From contig DATKVX010000093.1 of NCBI GenBank assembly GCA_035529855.1, positions 1-45,968 on the forward strand: a DNA stretch of 45,968 nucleotides, given 5' to 3'. This document shows, in pieces, positions 15,943 to 24,223 of this stretch; position 1 is the first letter of the stretch, and each line of letters begins with the position of its first letter. This DNA comes from a bacterium (GTDB taxonomy: Bacteria > RBG-13-66-14 > B26-G2 > WVWN01). The position numbers and the translations under genes are program-made. The notes beneath the pieces are model-generated. The model had not been told where the DNA came from, made no database searches, and was given only the letters and a program-made list of their open reading frames with translations.

Positions 15943-16509
15943 ATGAGGATACTCTTACACGCCTGTTGCGGGCCTTGTTTGGTGGCGCCGGCGCGCGCGC
16001 TTGCGGCGGAAGGGCGCGAGATACTGGCCTTTTGGTACAACCCGAACGTCCAGCCGTACCGCGAGTACCGCAAAAGGCTCGCCGCGTTCAAGGAAGTAAT
16101 AAGCCGCGACGGCTGGCCCGCCGAGGTGGACGACCGCTACGACGTCGATTTTTTCCTGAGGGAGGTCGCCGTTCGCCGGGAGGGCCGGTGCCCGCGTTGC
16201 TACAACGAGCGGCTTTCGCGAGCCGCGGCGCGGGCGGCGGCGCGCGGCTGCGACGCCTTTACGACGACGCTGCTGATATCGCGCCACCAGGACCACGAGG
16301 CCGTGCTGGACGCGGGGGCCCGGGCGGGGGCGGAGGCCGGCGTCGCGTTTATGGGGCGAGATTTCAGACCTTTGGACGACGAGAGCCACCGACTCGCCCG
16401 CGAGATGGGGCTCTACCTCCAGGGTTATTGCGGCTGTATATACAGCGAGGAGGAACGTTACCGCAAGCCGGAGGACGTTGACTCGAGCGAAGTTCGATTT
16501 GGCGGTTAA
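15943..16509 (+). CDS. queH: Epoxyqueuosine reductase QueH
   Basis: The 188-residue protein begins MRILLHACCGPC and has CPRCYNERL and a GYCGCIYSEEERY segment near the C-terminus. These paired-Cys motifs define the QueH (former DUF208) family, which reduces epoxyqueuosine in tRNA to queuosine, the last step of the pathway, using Fe-S chemistry unrelated to QueG. The start at 15943 is chosen because the promoter's -10 box overlaps the alternative ATG at 15919. No other queuosine gene is in the window. Its last 32 bases overlap the next gene, so the operon is translationally coupled. Confidence 0.92.
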   Translation: MRILLHACCGPCLVAPARALAAEGREILAFWYNPNVQPYREYRKRLAAFKEVISRDGWPAEVDDRYDVDFFLREVAVRREGRCPRCYNERLSRAAARAAARGCDAFTTTLLISRHQDHEAVLDAGARAGAEAGVAFMGRDFRPLDDESHRLAREMGLYLQGYCGCIYSEEERYRKPEDVDSSEVRFGG

Positions 16510-17080
16510 GGCCGCGCTGGTGTGGAAGCACCTGAGGATGCCGGCGCGGGAGGCGGCGCCCGAGCTCCGCGGCGATTTCGACGACGCTTACCGCCGGGCC
16601 CGCGCCGTGCTCGAGCCCAGGTATTCGTACGCTCGCGCGGCCGCCGTCGCGGCCCGCGGCCGGACGCTGGAATTGGAGGGCGGCGTAGTCTTCGAGAGCG
16701 GGGACCTCGTTAAGTTGGCGGCCGGCGCTTCCGCCGTCGTCGCGATAGCGGCGACGGTGGGGGACGGCGTCGACGAGTTGGCCCGCGAGTACGACGGCCG
16801 GGGCGACACGTTCGCGATGACGGTGGCCGACGCCGTCGGCTCGGTAGCGGCGGAGGAGCTTATCTCGCTGGTCCACGGCTCGATTAAAGACGAAGCGGCT
16901 CGAGCCGGCGAAGCGGTAACGCGGCGCATAAGCCCCGGCTACGGCGACTTCGAGCTCGCGGCCCAGGAGCGCCTGCTCCGGCTGGCCGGCGGCTTCGAGC
17001 TGGGAATAAGTTTGACCGAGAACTATATGATGATTCCGCGCAAGAGCGTGACCGCGGTTGCGGCGGTTGTGGCGAAATGA
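16478..17080 (+). CDS. Stand-alone methionine synthase reactivation domain protein
   Basis: The 200-residue protein starts at TTG with GGAGG three bases upstream. The C-terminal half has RISPGYGDFELAAQERLL and ISLTENYMMIPRKSVTAV, which match the SAM-binding 'R.aPGYg' and 'lt...am.P..SvsG' elements of the MetH activation domain. This short free-standing form is known in bacteria whose MetH lacks its C-terminal domain. It should bind SAM and help methylate oxidised cob(II)alamin on MetH, with reductant from an unidentified flavodoxin or ferredoxin. Its stop overlaps the metH start (ATGA). The truncated MetH next to it strongly supports the assignment. Confidence 0.85.
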   Translation: MTRAKFDLAVKAALVWKHLRMPAREAAPELRGDFDDAYRRARAVLEPRYSYARAAAVAARGRTLELEGGVVFESGDLVKLAAGASAVVAIAATVGDGVDELAREYDGRGDTFAMTVADAVGSVAAEELISLVHGSIKDEAARAGEAVTRRISPGYGDFELAAQERLLRLAGGFELGISLTENYMMIPRKSVTAVAAVVAK

Positions 17081-19467
17081 AACTTCGGCGCGAACAATTC
17101 AAAGCGTTGGCCCGGAAGCGCGTTTTACTGCTGGACGGCGCGATGGGCACGCTGCTCCAGGATAAGGGCCTGCCGGCCGGCGAGCCGCCGGATGGGTTCA
17201 ACCTATACAACCCCGACGCGGTGCGCGCGGCGCATGCGGCCTACGTCGCCGCCGGCGCCGACATCATTTTGACCAATACTTTCGGCGCGACGAAGCGGCG
17301 GCTCGCGCCTTTTCGCCTCGCCTCCCGCGCCGACGAAATAAACCGCGCGGGGGTCGCGCTGGCGCGGGAAGCCGCGGGCGATAAGGTCCGGGTGGCAGGC
17401 GACGTCGGCCCGCTGGGCGAATATCCGGAGCCGTTGGGCGCGCTCTCGTTCGACGAGGCGTACCGCGAATTCTACCGTCAGGCGCGAGTGCTGGCCGACG
17501 CCGGCGTCGACCTCGTCGTCGTCGAGACGATGTCGGACCTGCGTGAGGCCAAGGCCGCGGTAGTGGCGGCGCGCGCGGCGTTCGACGGTCCTATAATCGC
17601 CTTTATGACGTTCGACGAGGACGGCCGCGCCGTTACCGGTACGCCGCCCGAGGTCGCCGCCGTTACGCTCGTCGCCGCGGGCGCGGACGCGGTGGGGGCC
17701 AATTGCTCGGTGGGGGCGCGCGAGCTCGTGCCGGTTATCCGGGCGATGGCGGCCGCGGTGGACGTTCCGGTGTGCGCCGAGCCGAACGCCGGCCTGCCCC
17801 GGCTCGTGGCGGGCAAGACGGCGTTCCGGCAGACGCCGGCCCAATTCGCGTCGTGGGTGCCGAAGCTCGTCGCCGCCGGCGCCGCGGTGGTGGGCGGTTG
17901 CTGCGGCACGACCCCGGAGCACGTACGGTTGGCGGCGAAGGCGGCCGAGGGTCTGACGCCGCCGAGGCGCAGCCGGGGAGAGCGCAGGTCCACGCTCGCC
18001 GCCCGGGCGCGGCTGGTCGTCGTAGGCGGCGGCGCGCCCGTCGTCGTGGGCGAACGGATTAATCCGACGGGCCGGCGCGAGCTTACGCGGGAGTTCGCGA
18101 GGAACCGATTTGACTTGGCGGCCCGCGAGGCCGAGGCGCAGGTGGCGGCGGGCGCGGCCGTCGTGGACGTGAACGTCGGCGACGGGGAAGGCGCCGCGGG
18201 AACGATGGCGGCGGCGGTGCGCGCGGTCCAGGATGCCGTGGACGTGCCGGCGTCGGTCGACTCCGCGCGGCCGGAGGTGCTGGAGGCCGGTTTAAAGGCC
18301 GCGGTGGGGAAGCCGTTGTTGAACTCTTGCCCGGCGTCGGCGCGCGCTATGGCCAGGCTGCTGCCGATGGCGCGTCGCTGGGGTGCGGCCGTGGTGGGCC
18401 TGGCGATGGGCGCCCGCGGCATCCCGGCGACCGCGGCCTCGCGGCTGAAGTTGGCCGAGAAGTTCGTGGGTCGGGCGCTGGACGAGGGCATCGCGCTCGA
18501 CGACATATACGTCGACCCGTTGATGCTTACGGCGGCGCGGGGCGGCGCGGCCCAAACCTTCGAGACCCTGCGCGAGATAAAAGAGAACCTGGGCGTACGT
18601 ACGGTTATGGGCGTGAGCAACGTGTCGCACGGCCTGCCGGAGCGAGACGTTTTGAACGCCGCGGCGTTCCTCTATGCCGCGGGCGCGGGCCTCGACCTCG
18701 CCATCGTAAATCCCCTCGACGAGCGGATGCGGCAAGCTATGCGTACCGCGTCGGCTTTGGCGGGCGGCGAACGGGAAGTGGCCTCGTACGTCGAGGCGTT
18801 TTCGAGAAAAGCTCCGCGGAAAAAAGAGAGGAAGAGGAAGGCAACGCCGGGCGGCGAGCTGTACGAGGCGGTTCTCGGCGGCCGGCGCGAACGCGCCAAG
18901 GCCGCGGCCGCTCGAGCCCTAAAAAATTCCCCCAAGCCGTTGGTTATAAATGATAAATTTATCGCTCCGGCGTTGAAGGAAGTGGGCCGCCTTTTCGAGC
19001 GGAAGGAGTATTACCTGCCGCAGGTGATTCGGGCGGCCGAGGCGGCGCAAGCGGCGTTTGGCGTCGTCGAGAAAGCGATCGATAAAAAATCGCGCCGGCC
19101 CGCGGGCCGGGTCGTCTTCGCTACCGTAGCGGGCGACGTACACGACATAGGCAAGAACGTCGTCGCCGCGGTGTTGCGGAGTCACGGGTTCGACGTATAC
19201 GATTTGGGGAAGAACGTTTCCACGCCGCGCGTGGTCGAAAGCGCGGCGGCGCGGCGGGCGGACGTCGTGGCGCTGTCGGCGTTGATGACGACGACGATGC
19301 CCGAGATGGGTAAAGTCGCGGAGGCGCTGCGGGCGCGAGGCGTCAAGGCGCGCTTGTTGGTGGGCGGCGCCGTCGTTACGAAGAAGTACGCCGACGAGAT
19401 CGGCGCCGCGTACGCGCGGGACGCCGTCGCCGCGGCGCGCGTCGCAAAACGTCTGGTTCGACCGTAA
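17077..19467 (+). CDS. metH: Cobalamin-dependent methionine synthase lacking the activation domain
   Basis: The 796-residue protein transfers a methyl group from methyltetrahydrofolate through cobalamin to homocysteine. The homocysteine-binding barrel (1-300) starts LLLDGAMGTLLQ and has zinc ligands Cys210 (GANCSVG) and Cys275/Cys276 (GGCCGT). The pterin-binding barrel (about 320-570) starts VVVGERINPTGRR. The cap and cobalamin domains (about 600-796) contain DVHDIGKN with the cobalt-ligating His689. E. coli MetH is about 1227 residues; the missing C-terminal activation domain is supplied by the upstream overlapping gene. A basic KAPRKKERKRK linker separates the pterin and cap domains. Confidence 0.95.
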   Translation: MKLRREQFKALARKRVLLLDGAMGTLLQDKGLPAGEPPDGFNLYNPDAVRAAHAAYVAAGADIILTNTFGATKRRLAPFRLASRADEINRAGVALAREAAGDKVRVAGDVGPLGEYPEPLGALSFDEAYREFYRQARVLADAGVDLVVVETMSDLREAKAAVVAARAAFDGPIIAFMTFDEDGRAVTGTPPEVAAVTLVAAGADAVGANCSVGARELVPVIRAMAAAVDVPVCAEPNAGLPRLVAGKTAFRQTPAQFASWVPKLVAAGAAVVGGCCGTTPEHVRLAAKAAEGLTPPRRSRGERRSTLAARARLVVVGGGAPVVVGERINPTGRRELTREFARNRFDLAAREAEAQVAAGAAVVDVNVGDGEGAAGTMAAAVRAVQDAVDVPASVDSARPEVLEAGLKAAVGKPLLNSCPASARAMARLLPMARRWGAAVVGLAMGARGIPATAASRLKLAEKFVGRALDEGIALDDIYVDPLMLTAARGGAAQTFETLREIKENLGVRTVMGVSNVSHGLPERDVLNAAAFLYAAGAGLDLAIVNPLDERMRQAMRTASALAGGEREVASYVEAFSRKAPRKKERKRKATPGGELYEAVLGGRRERAKAAAARALKNSPKPLVINDKFIAPALKEVGRLFERKEYYLPQVIRAAEAAQAAFGVVEKAIDKKSRRPAGRVVFATVAGDVHDIGKNVVAAVLRSHGFDVYDLGKNVSTPRVVESAAARRADVVALSALMTTTMPEMGKVAEALRARGVKARLLVGGAVVTKKYADEIGAAYARDAVAAARVAKRLVRP

Positions 19468-19482
19468 GGAAAGGAAGCGCCG

Positions 19483-20433
19483 ATGAAGATACTGATAACG
19501 GGCGTTACGGGGTTCGCCGGCAGTCACCTGGCCGATTTCGCGCTGGCCCAGGGCGACGTCGAAGTCTTCGGCACGGCGCGCTGGCGCAGTCCCAACCAAA
19601 ATATCGAACACATCGCGGACAAGATAACGGTCGTAGACGCCGACCTGAGGGACGCGTCGTCCATCGAGTCGCTGGTGGCGGACATTAAGCCGGCGTGGAT
19701 ATTCCATTTGGCGGCGCAGTCGTACGTGGTCTCGAGCTGGAAGCTGCCGTCGGAGACGATAACCACCAATATCGTGGGGACCGTCAATATTTTCGAGGCG
19801 GTCCGTCGGGCGAAGTATTCGCCCCGCATCCTGGTCGCCTGCTCCTCCGAGGAATACGGTTACGTCGAACCCGGCGAGGTCCCCATCACGGAGGATAACC
19901 CGCTGCGGCCGCTTAGCCCGTACGGCGTGAGCAAAGTGGGCCAGGATTTATTGTCGTACCAATACTTCAAGTCGTACGGCGTGGAGGTGGTCCGCACCAG
20001 GGCGTTCAACCATACCGGCCCGCGGCGCGGCAGGGTGTTCGTGTGTTCCAACTTCGCCATCCAAATCGTCGAAGCGCAGAAAGGGCTCCGGCCGCACGTC
20101 AGCGTGGGCAACCTCGACGCCGTACGCGACTTCACCGACGTGCGCGATACGGTGCGGGCGTATTGGCTCGCGCTCGAGGCGGCGGAGGCGGGCGATGTCT
20201 ACAATATATGCAGCGGCAAGGGGTACAGCATCCGGGAAGTTTTAGAGAAGCTGATCGCGATAAGCGGCGCCGACGTCGACGTCGTAGTCGAATCGGAGCG
20301 GCTCCGGCCGTCCGACGTACCGTTGCTCGTGGGAGACAACGCCAAGTTCGTAAAACGGACCGGGTGGCGCCCGCAGATACCGTTCGACCAAACCCTTTCC
20401 GACATATTGGAATATTGGAGAGAGCGGATATGA
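19483..20433 (+). CDS. NAD-dependent nucleotide-sugar epimerase/dehydratase, GDP-mannose dehydratase/Rmd-like
   Basis: The 316-residue short-chain dehydrogenase has the dinucleotide motif TGVTGFAGSHL, a Ser-Tyr-Lys active site (CSSEEYGY; YGVSKVG) and the RAFNHTGPRRG loop. That loop is seen in GDP-mannose 4,6-dehydratases and more closely in GDP-4-dehydro-6-deoxy-D-mannose reductases (Rmd). The length also fits Rmd better than Gmd, but no separate Gmd lies nearby, so I leave the step open. Its end overlaps ugd by 4 bases. Together with the next two genes it supplies sugar nucleotides for surface polysaccharide. Confidence 0.82.
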   Translation: MKILITGVTGFAGSHLADFALAQGDVEVFGTARWRSPNQNIEHIADKITVVDADLRDASSIESLVADIKPAWIFHLAAQSYVVSSWKLPSETITTNIVGTVNIFEAVRRAKYSPRILVACSSEEYGYVEPGEVPITEDNPLRPLSPYGVSKVGQDLLSYQYFKSYGVEVVRTRAFNHTGPRRGRVFVCSNFAIQIVEAQKGLRPHVSVGNLDAVRDFTDVRDTVRAYWLALEAAEAGDVYNICSGKGYSIREVLEKLIAISGADVDVVVESERLRPSDVPLLVGDNAKFVKRTGWRPQIPFDQTLSDILEYWRERI

Positions 20434-21758
20434 AGATCGCAGTCGTAGGTACCGGGTACGTGGGCCTGGTTACCGGCGCGTGTTTCGCCGACTTGGGGAA
20501 CGCCGTGATTTGCGCCGACGTCGACCGCCGGAAGATAGAGATGCTGAAGCGCGGCGAGACGCCCATCTTCGAGCCGGGCCTGGTGGAGAAGGTCCGCATA
20601 AACGCGCGCGTGGGGCGGCTGTCTTTTACCGACGACGTGGCCGACGCGGTCAAGAAGTCGAAGATAATTTTCGTGGCGGTGGGGACGCCGTCCGGCCCCA
20701 ACGGCGAGGCGGACCTGAGCCAGGTACGCGCCGTGGCCGAGACCGTCGGCCGGGCCATGGACGGCTACCGCTCGGTGGTCAACAAGTCCACCGTTCCGGT
20801 GGGCACCGGCGACATCGTGAGCCATATCATCGCGGAGGAGTCCGGGGGCGCGTATCCCTACGACGTCGTATCCAATCCCGAGTTCTTGCGGGAGGGGTCG
20901 GCCATCCACGACTTCATGCAGCCCGACCGCATCGTAATAGGGTGTTCGAACGCCGCCGCGGGCGAGATGGTGGCCGAGCTCTACGCGCCGCTCAACGCCC
21001 CCATAATCATTACCGACGTGTTGTCGGCGGAGATGATCAAATACACTTCCAACGCTTTCCTGGCCCTCAAGATCTCTTTCATAAACGAGATAGCGAACAT
21101 CTGCGAGCGGGTGGGCGCGGACGTGCGAGAGGTGGTCGAGGGCGTCACCAAGGACGGCCGCATCAACCCGGCGTTCTTCGGCGCCGGCGTGGGCTACGGC
21201 GGCTCGTGCTTCCCCAAAGACACGCTGGCGTTGGTGGACATCGCGGCCAAGGCCGATTATGATTTTAAAATACTCAAGGCCGTGGTCGACGTTAACGCCG
21301 TGCAGCGCGACCTCTTCGTGGAGAAGATCGCCGCGCGCCTGGGCGAATTAAAAGGAAAAAAGGTCGCGGTGTGGGGCCTGTCGTTCAAACCCAACACCGA
21401 CGACATCCGCGAATCGCCGGCGCTGTACATTATCCAAAAACTGCTCGAAGGGGGCGCCGTCGTAACGGCGTACGACCCGGTCGCGATGGACGGGGCCAAG
21501 GAAGTACTCCCCGGCGTGGGTTACGCCGACGACCCCTACGCCGCCGCGGAAGGCGCCGACGCGCTGGCCGTGGTCACGGATTGGAACGAGTTCAAGGAAG
21601 CCGACTTCAAAGGCCTGGTCAAGGCGATGCGGCGGCCGCTCATCTTCGACGGCCGGAACATATACGACCCGGCCAAGGTCGAAGCCGCGGGCGTGGAGTA
21701 CGTCGGCGTGGGCCGGCGGCCCGGCGCCGCGGCGCGAGAACCGGATACTAAACCTTAG
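20430..21758 (+). CDS. ugd: UDP-glucose 6-dehydrogenase
   Basis: The 442-residue enzyme oxidises UDP-glucose to UDP-glucuronate with 2 NAD+. It starts MKIAVVGTGYVGLVTGACFA (Rossmann GxGxxG) and has VGTPSGPNGEADL, NPEFLREGSAIHDF, GGSCFPKD with catalytic Cys260, and AVWGLSFKPNTDDIRESPA in the C-terminal UDP-binding domain. Length and motif order are standard. The ATG overlaps the preceding stop (ATGA). The next gene uses its product. Confidence 0.97.
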   Translation: MKIAVVGTGYVGLVTGACFADLGNAVICADVDRRKIEMLKRGETPIFEPGLVEKVRINARVGRLSFTDDVADAVKKSKIIFVAVGTPSGPNGEADLSQVRAVAETVGRAMDGYRSVVNKSTVPVGTGDIVSHIIAEESGGAYPYDVVSNPEFLREGSAIHDFMQPDRIVIGCSNAAAGEMVAELYAPLNAPIIITDVLSAEMIKYTSNAFLALKISFINEIANICERVGADVREVVEGVTKDGRINPAFFGAGVGYGGSCFPKDTLALVDIAAKADYDFKILKAVVDVNAVQRDLFVEKIAARLGELKGKKVAVWGLSFKPNTDDIRESPALYIIQKLLEGGAVVTAYDPVAMDGAKEVLPGVGYADDPYAAAEGADALAVVTDWNEFKEADFKGLVKAMRRPLIFDGRNIYDPAKVEAAGVEYVGVGRRPGAAAREPDTKP

Positions 21759-21774
21759 CGGGAAAGGTTTGACG

Positions 21775-22716
21775 ATGGCGCGTTACGTTATAACCGGCGG
21801 CGCGGGGTTCATAGGCTCCCACCTCGCCGAACGCTTGCTGCAGGAGGGGAACGACGTCGTCGTTCTCGACAACCTCGTCACGGGCGACCCCGAAAACGTA
21901 GAGGTCCTGAACGAGCACGACGCCTTCGAATTCCGGGACGTCGACGTCGCCCGGCCTTACGAGTTGGACGGCGCCGCCGATTACGTCTTGCACGTCGCGA
22001 GCCCGGCCAGCCCGGACGACTTCGAGCGGATTCCCCTCGAGATTATGGCCGTAAACTCGGAGGGGACGCGCCTGGCCGCGGAGCTGGCGCTCGAGCGCGG
22101 CGCGCGGTTCCTGTTCGCGTCCACGAGCGAGGTGTACGGCGACCCGGAAGTTCACCCCCAGAGCGAGGATTATTGGGGCAACGTCAACGCCTTCGGGCCG
22201 CGCGCCGTATACGACGAGTCGAAGCGGTTCGGCGAGGCCATGGTCGCGGCCTTCAAGCGCCACCGCGGCCTGGACGTACGGGTGGTGCGCATCTTCAACA
22301 CCTACGGGCCCCGCATGCGCCCCTCCGACGGCCGCCTGATACCGAACTTGATTTCGCAGGCGCTGGCCGGAAAGCCGCTGACGGTTTACGGCGACGGCTC
22401 GCAAACCCGTTCCTTCTGCTACGTCGGCGACATGGTGGACGGGATTTTGGCGTTACTCTATTCCGACGTAGCGGAGCCGGTTAATATCGGCATGCCGGAG
22501 GAGATGACCGTCCTCGATATGGCGGAGATGATACGCGACGCCGTCGACCGCGGTTTGGAAATCGCGTACCGGCCGCTGCCCGTCGACGACCCGCGCCGCC
22601 GCCGGCCCGATATCACCCGCGCTACCGAGCTGTTGGGTTGGCGACCCCGGGTGCCCGTCTCGGAGGGTTTGCCCAAGACGATCGAATGGTTCCGACGGAA
22701 GTTGGCCCGGGATTAG
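21775..22716 (+). CDS. UDP-glucuronate decarboxylase (UDP-xylose synthase)
   Basis: The 313-residue protein begins MARYVITGGAGFIGSHLAERL. It has the family-specific ASPASPDDF, STSEVYGDPEVHPQSEDYWG, YDESKRFGE (Tyr/Lys of the active site), RIFNTYGPRM and YGDGSQTRSFCYVGD motifs, which closely follow UXS from animals and bacteria. It makes UDP-xylose from UDP-glucuronate, the product of the adjacent ugd. The ATG at 21775 is preferred over a TTG at 21769 because GAAAGG lies at the right distance before it. The 3' end overlaps ruvX by 4 bases in a convergent arrangement, with no terminator seen between them. Confidence 0.93.
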   Translation: MARYVITGGAGFIGSHLAERLLQEGNDVVVLDNLVTGDPENVEVLNEHDAFEFRDVDVARPYELDGAADYVLHVASPASPDDFERIPLEIMAVNSEGTRLAAELALERGARFLFASTSEVYGDPEVHPQSEDYWGNVNAFGPRAVYDESKRFGEAMVAAFKRHRGLDVRVVRIFNTYGPRMRPSDGRLIPNLISQALAGKPLTVYGDGSQTRSFCYVGDMVDGILALLYSDVAEPVNIGMPEEMTVLDMAEMIRDAVDRGLEIAYRPLPVDDPRRRRPDITRATELLGWRPRVPVSEGLPKTIEWFRRKLARD

Positions 22717-23144
22717 TCGGGAAGGTATTCGGGGGGAGTTTTTTTGCTGACGTCGAGATAGGTCTGGAGGATTAGCGCCGCCGCGGCCGCGTCGGCGGTC
22801 TTTTTTATTTTTTGGGGGGAGGCGCCGGCGGCGCGCAACTTCTCTTCCGCGGACTTGGTGGTGAATCTTTCGTCTATTAATTTTACGGGGACGGAAACCC
22901 GGCGCTGGACGTCGCGGGCGAACTCCTGGACGCGCTCCGCCGCGGGGCCCTCTCGGCCGGTAAGCGTCAGCGGATAGCCGACGACGATTTCCTCGGCGCC
23001 GGTAACCGAAGCGGCGTTAACGACGGCCGCGGCGGCCTTGCCTTCGTTTTTTATAACTTTGTAGGGCGAAGCGATGGTCCCGGTTTCGTCGGATACCGCC
23101 AGGCCGATGCGTTCTTCGCCCCAGTCTACGCCTAAAACTCGCAT
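22713..23144 (-). CDS. ruvX: Putative pre-16S rRNA nuclease / Holliday junction resolvase-like YqgF (RuvX)
   Basis: The 143-residue RNase H-fold protein has the motifs VLGVDWGEERIGLAVSD (first catalytic Asp), EEIVVGYPLTLTG, LIDERFTT (Glu) and KTADAAAAALILQTYL (C-terminal Asp). This is the standard YqgF/RuvX set, linked to 16S rRNA 5' end processing and formerly to Holliday junction resolution. A near-perfect promoter lies so close that transcription would start about 2-3 bases before the ATG; no ribosome-binding site is present. Confidence 0.95.
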   Translation of the reverse strand: MRVLGVDWGEERIGLAVSDETGTIASPYKVIKNEGKAAAAVVNAASVTGAEEIVVGYPLTLTGREGPAAERVQEFARDVQRRVSVPVKLIDERFTTKSAEEKLRAAGASPQKIKKTADAAAAALILQTYLDVSKKTPPEYLPD

Positions 23145-23152
23145 TAGGGTGT

Positions 23153-23181
23153 ATTATACATAAAAAGGGCAGCCGTTTCAA
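23153..23181 (-). promoter_or_regulatory. Near-perfect sigma70 promoter of ruvX (leaderless)
   Basis: On the minus strand TTGAAA (23176-23181) and TATAAT (23153-23158) are 17 bases apart. The ATG starts 9 bases after the -10 box. Confidence 0.8.
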
Positions 23182-23203
23182 CGTCGCGCCGCGGCCATTT
23201 CGC

Positions 23204-23232
23204 TTGATTGTAGCATCGTCTTACTTTATAAT
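23204..23232 (+). promoter_or_regulatory. Sigma70-type promoter of the mtnP-to-PspA gene run
   Basis: TTGATT (23204-23209) and TATAAT (23227-23232) are 17 bases apart. Transcription near 23239 gives a leader of about 114 bases before the TTG start at 23353. The -35 box lies 22 bases from that of the divergent ruvX promoter. Confidence 0.7.
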
Positions 23233-23352
23233 ATGCGAACGCCGGGCCGAGCAGTATCGGCTATCGGTATTAACGGCGGCTTACTATTCCGGCGTCGCAA
23301 CGTTGTCTTCCCCTGATGGTAATCTTCGTTCTCGTCTAAGGAGGTTCGGAAT

Positions 23353-24210
23353 TTGAGTAAAGCGGCGACGGCCTTTATCGGCGGCTCCGGCCTTTACGAA
23401 ATTGAGGGCTTCGACGTCGACGAGCGGCGCCGGCTCGAGACGCCCTACGGCCCCCCCTCGGACGACCTTATTATCGGCACTTTCGCGGGGGCGCCGGTGG
23501 TCTTCCTTCCGCGCCACGGCGCCGGCCACCGCCTACCCCCGGGCGGCGTTAACTTCCGCGCCAATATCTGGGCGCTCAAGTCGCTGGGCGTAGAGCGTAT
23601 ATTGAGCGTATCCGCGGTAGGCAGCCTGAAGACGGAGGTTAAGCCCCGCGACTTCGTCATACCGGACCAGCTGTACGACAACACGAAGCACCGCGCGTCG
23701 ACGTTCTTCGACGCCGGGATGGCGGTCCACGTATCGCTGGCGGACCCGTACTGCCCCCGCGTGCGGGAGCTGGCGACGGCGGCCTGCGAGCGGCTGGGAT
23801 TAGGGGTGCATCCCCGCGGCACCTACGTCTGCATGGAGGGGCCGCAGTTCTCCACGCGCGCCGAATCCAACGTCTACCGCCACCTCGGCTTCGACGTCGT
23901 CGGCATGACCAGCGCCACCGAGGCCAAGCTCGCCCGCGAGGCCGAGATGTGCTACGGCACGGTCGCGCTCGTGACCGACTACGACGTGTGGCTCGACGCC
24001 GAAGACGTAACTATAGGCATGGTTTTGGATAATATGCGGGCCAACGTCGCCAACGTCAAGGCCGTGGTCGAAGACGTCCTGCCGGAGCTCGCCGCGGCCG
24101 GCGCGTGCGCTTGCCAACGGGCGCTCGAGGGCGCCATCGTAACGGACCTCGAGCTGGTGCCGGACGATGTCAAGGAACGGCTGCGGCCTATTTTAGCGAA
24201 GTACTTGTGA
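23353..24210 (+). CDS. mtnP: S-methyl-5'-thioadenosine phosphorylase (purine phosphorylase family)
   Basis: The 285-residue enzyme starts at TTG with AAGGAGG upstream. It has the phosphate loop FIGGSGLYEI, FLPRHGAGHRLPPGGVNFRANIWALKS-type segments, CMEGPQFSTRAES, GMTSATEAKLAREAEMCYG and a VTDYDVW motif. This is the MTAP/PNP-II family. The Leu-Pro of the usual 'MTxLPE' purine/MTA motif is changed to 'MTSATE', so preference among methylthioadenosine, adenosine and other purine nucleosides is not certain. The role is to split methylthioadenosine into adenine and methylthioribose phosphate; a methionine synthase is encoded a few kilobases upstream. Confidence 0.88.
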   Translation: MSKAATAFIGGSGLYEIEGFDVDERRRLETPYGPPSDDLIIGTFAGAPVVFLPRHGAGHRLPPGGVNFRANIWALKSLGVERILSVSAVGSLKTEVKPRDFVIPDQLYDNTKHRASTFFDAGMAVHVSLADPYCPRVRELATAACERLGLGVHPRGTYVCMEGPQFSTRAESNVYRHLGFDVVGMTSATEAKLAREAEMCYGTVALVTDYDVWLDAEDVTIGMVLDNMRANVANVKAVVEDVLPELAAAGACACQRALEGAIVTDLELVPDDVKERLRPILAKYL

Positions 24211-24223
24211 GGTTTATCGGAAG

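Noticed and set aside
19483-22716. A full GDP-rhamnose or GDP-fucose pathway
   Set aside because: Only one GDP-sugar-type dehydrogenase is present; the other two enzymes handle UDP-sugars.
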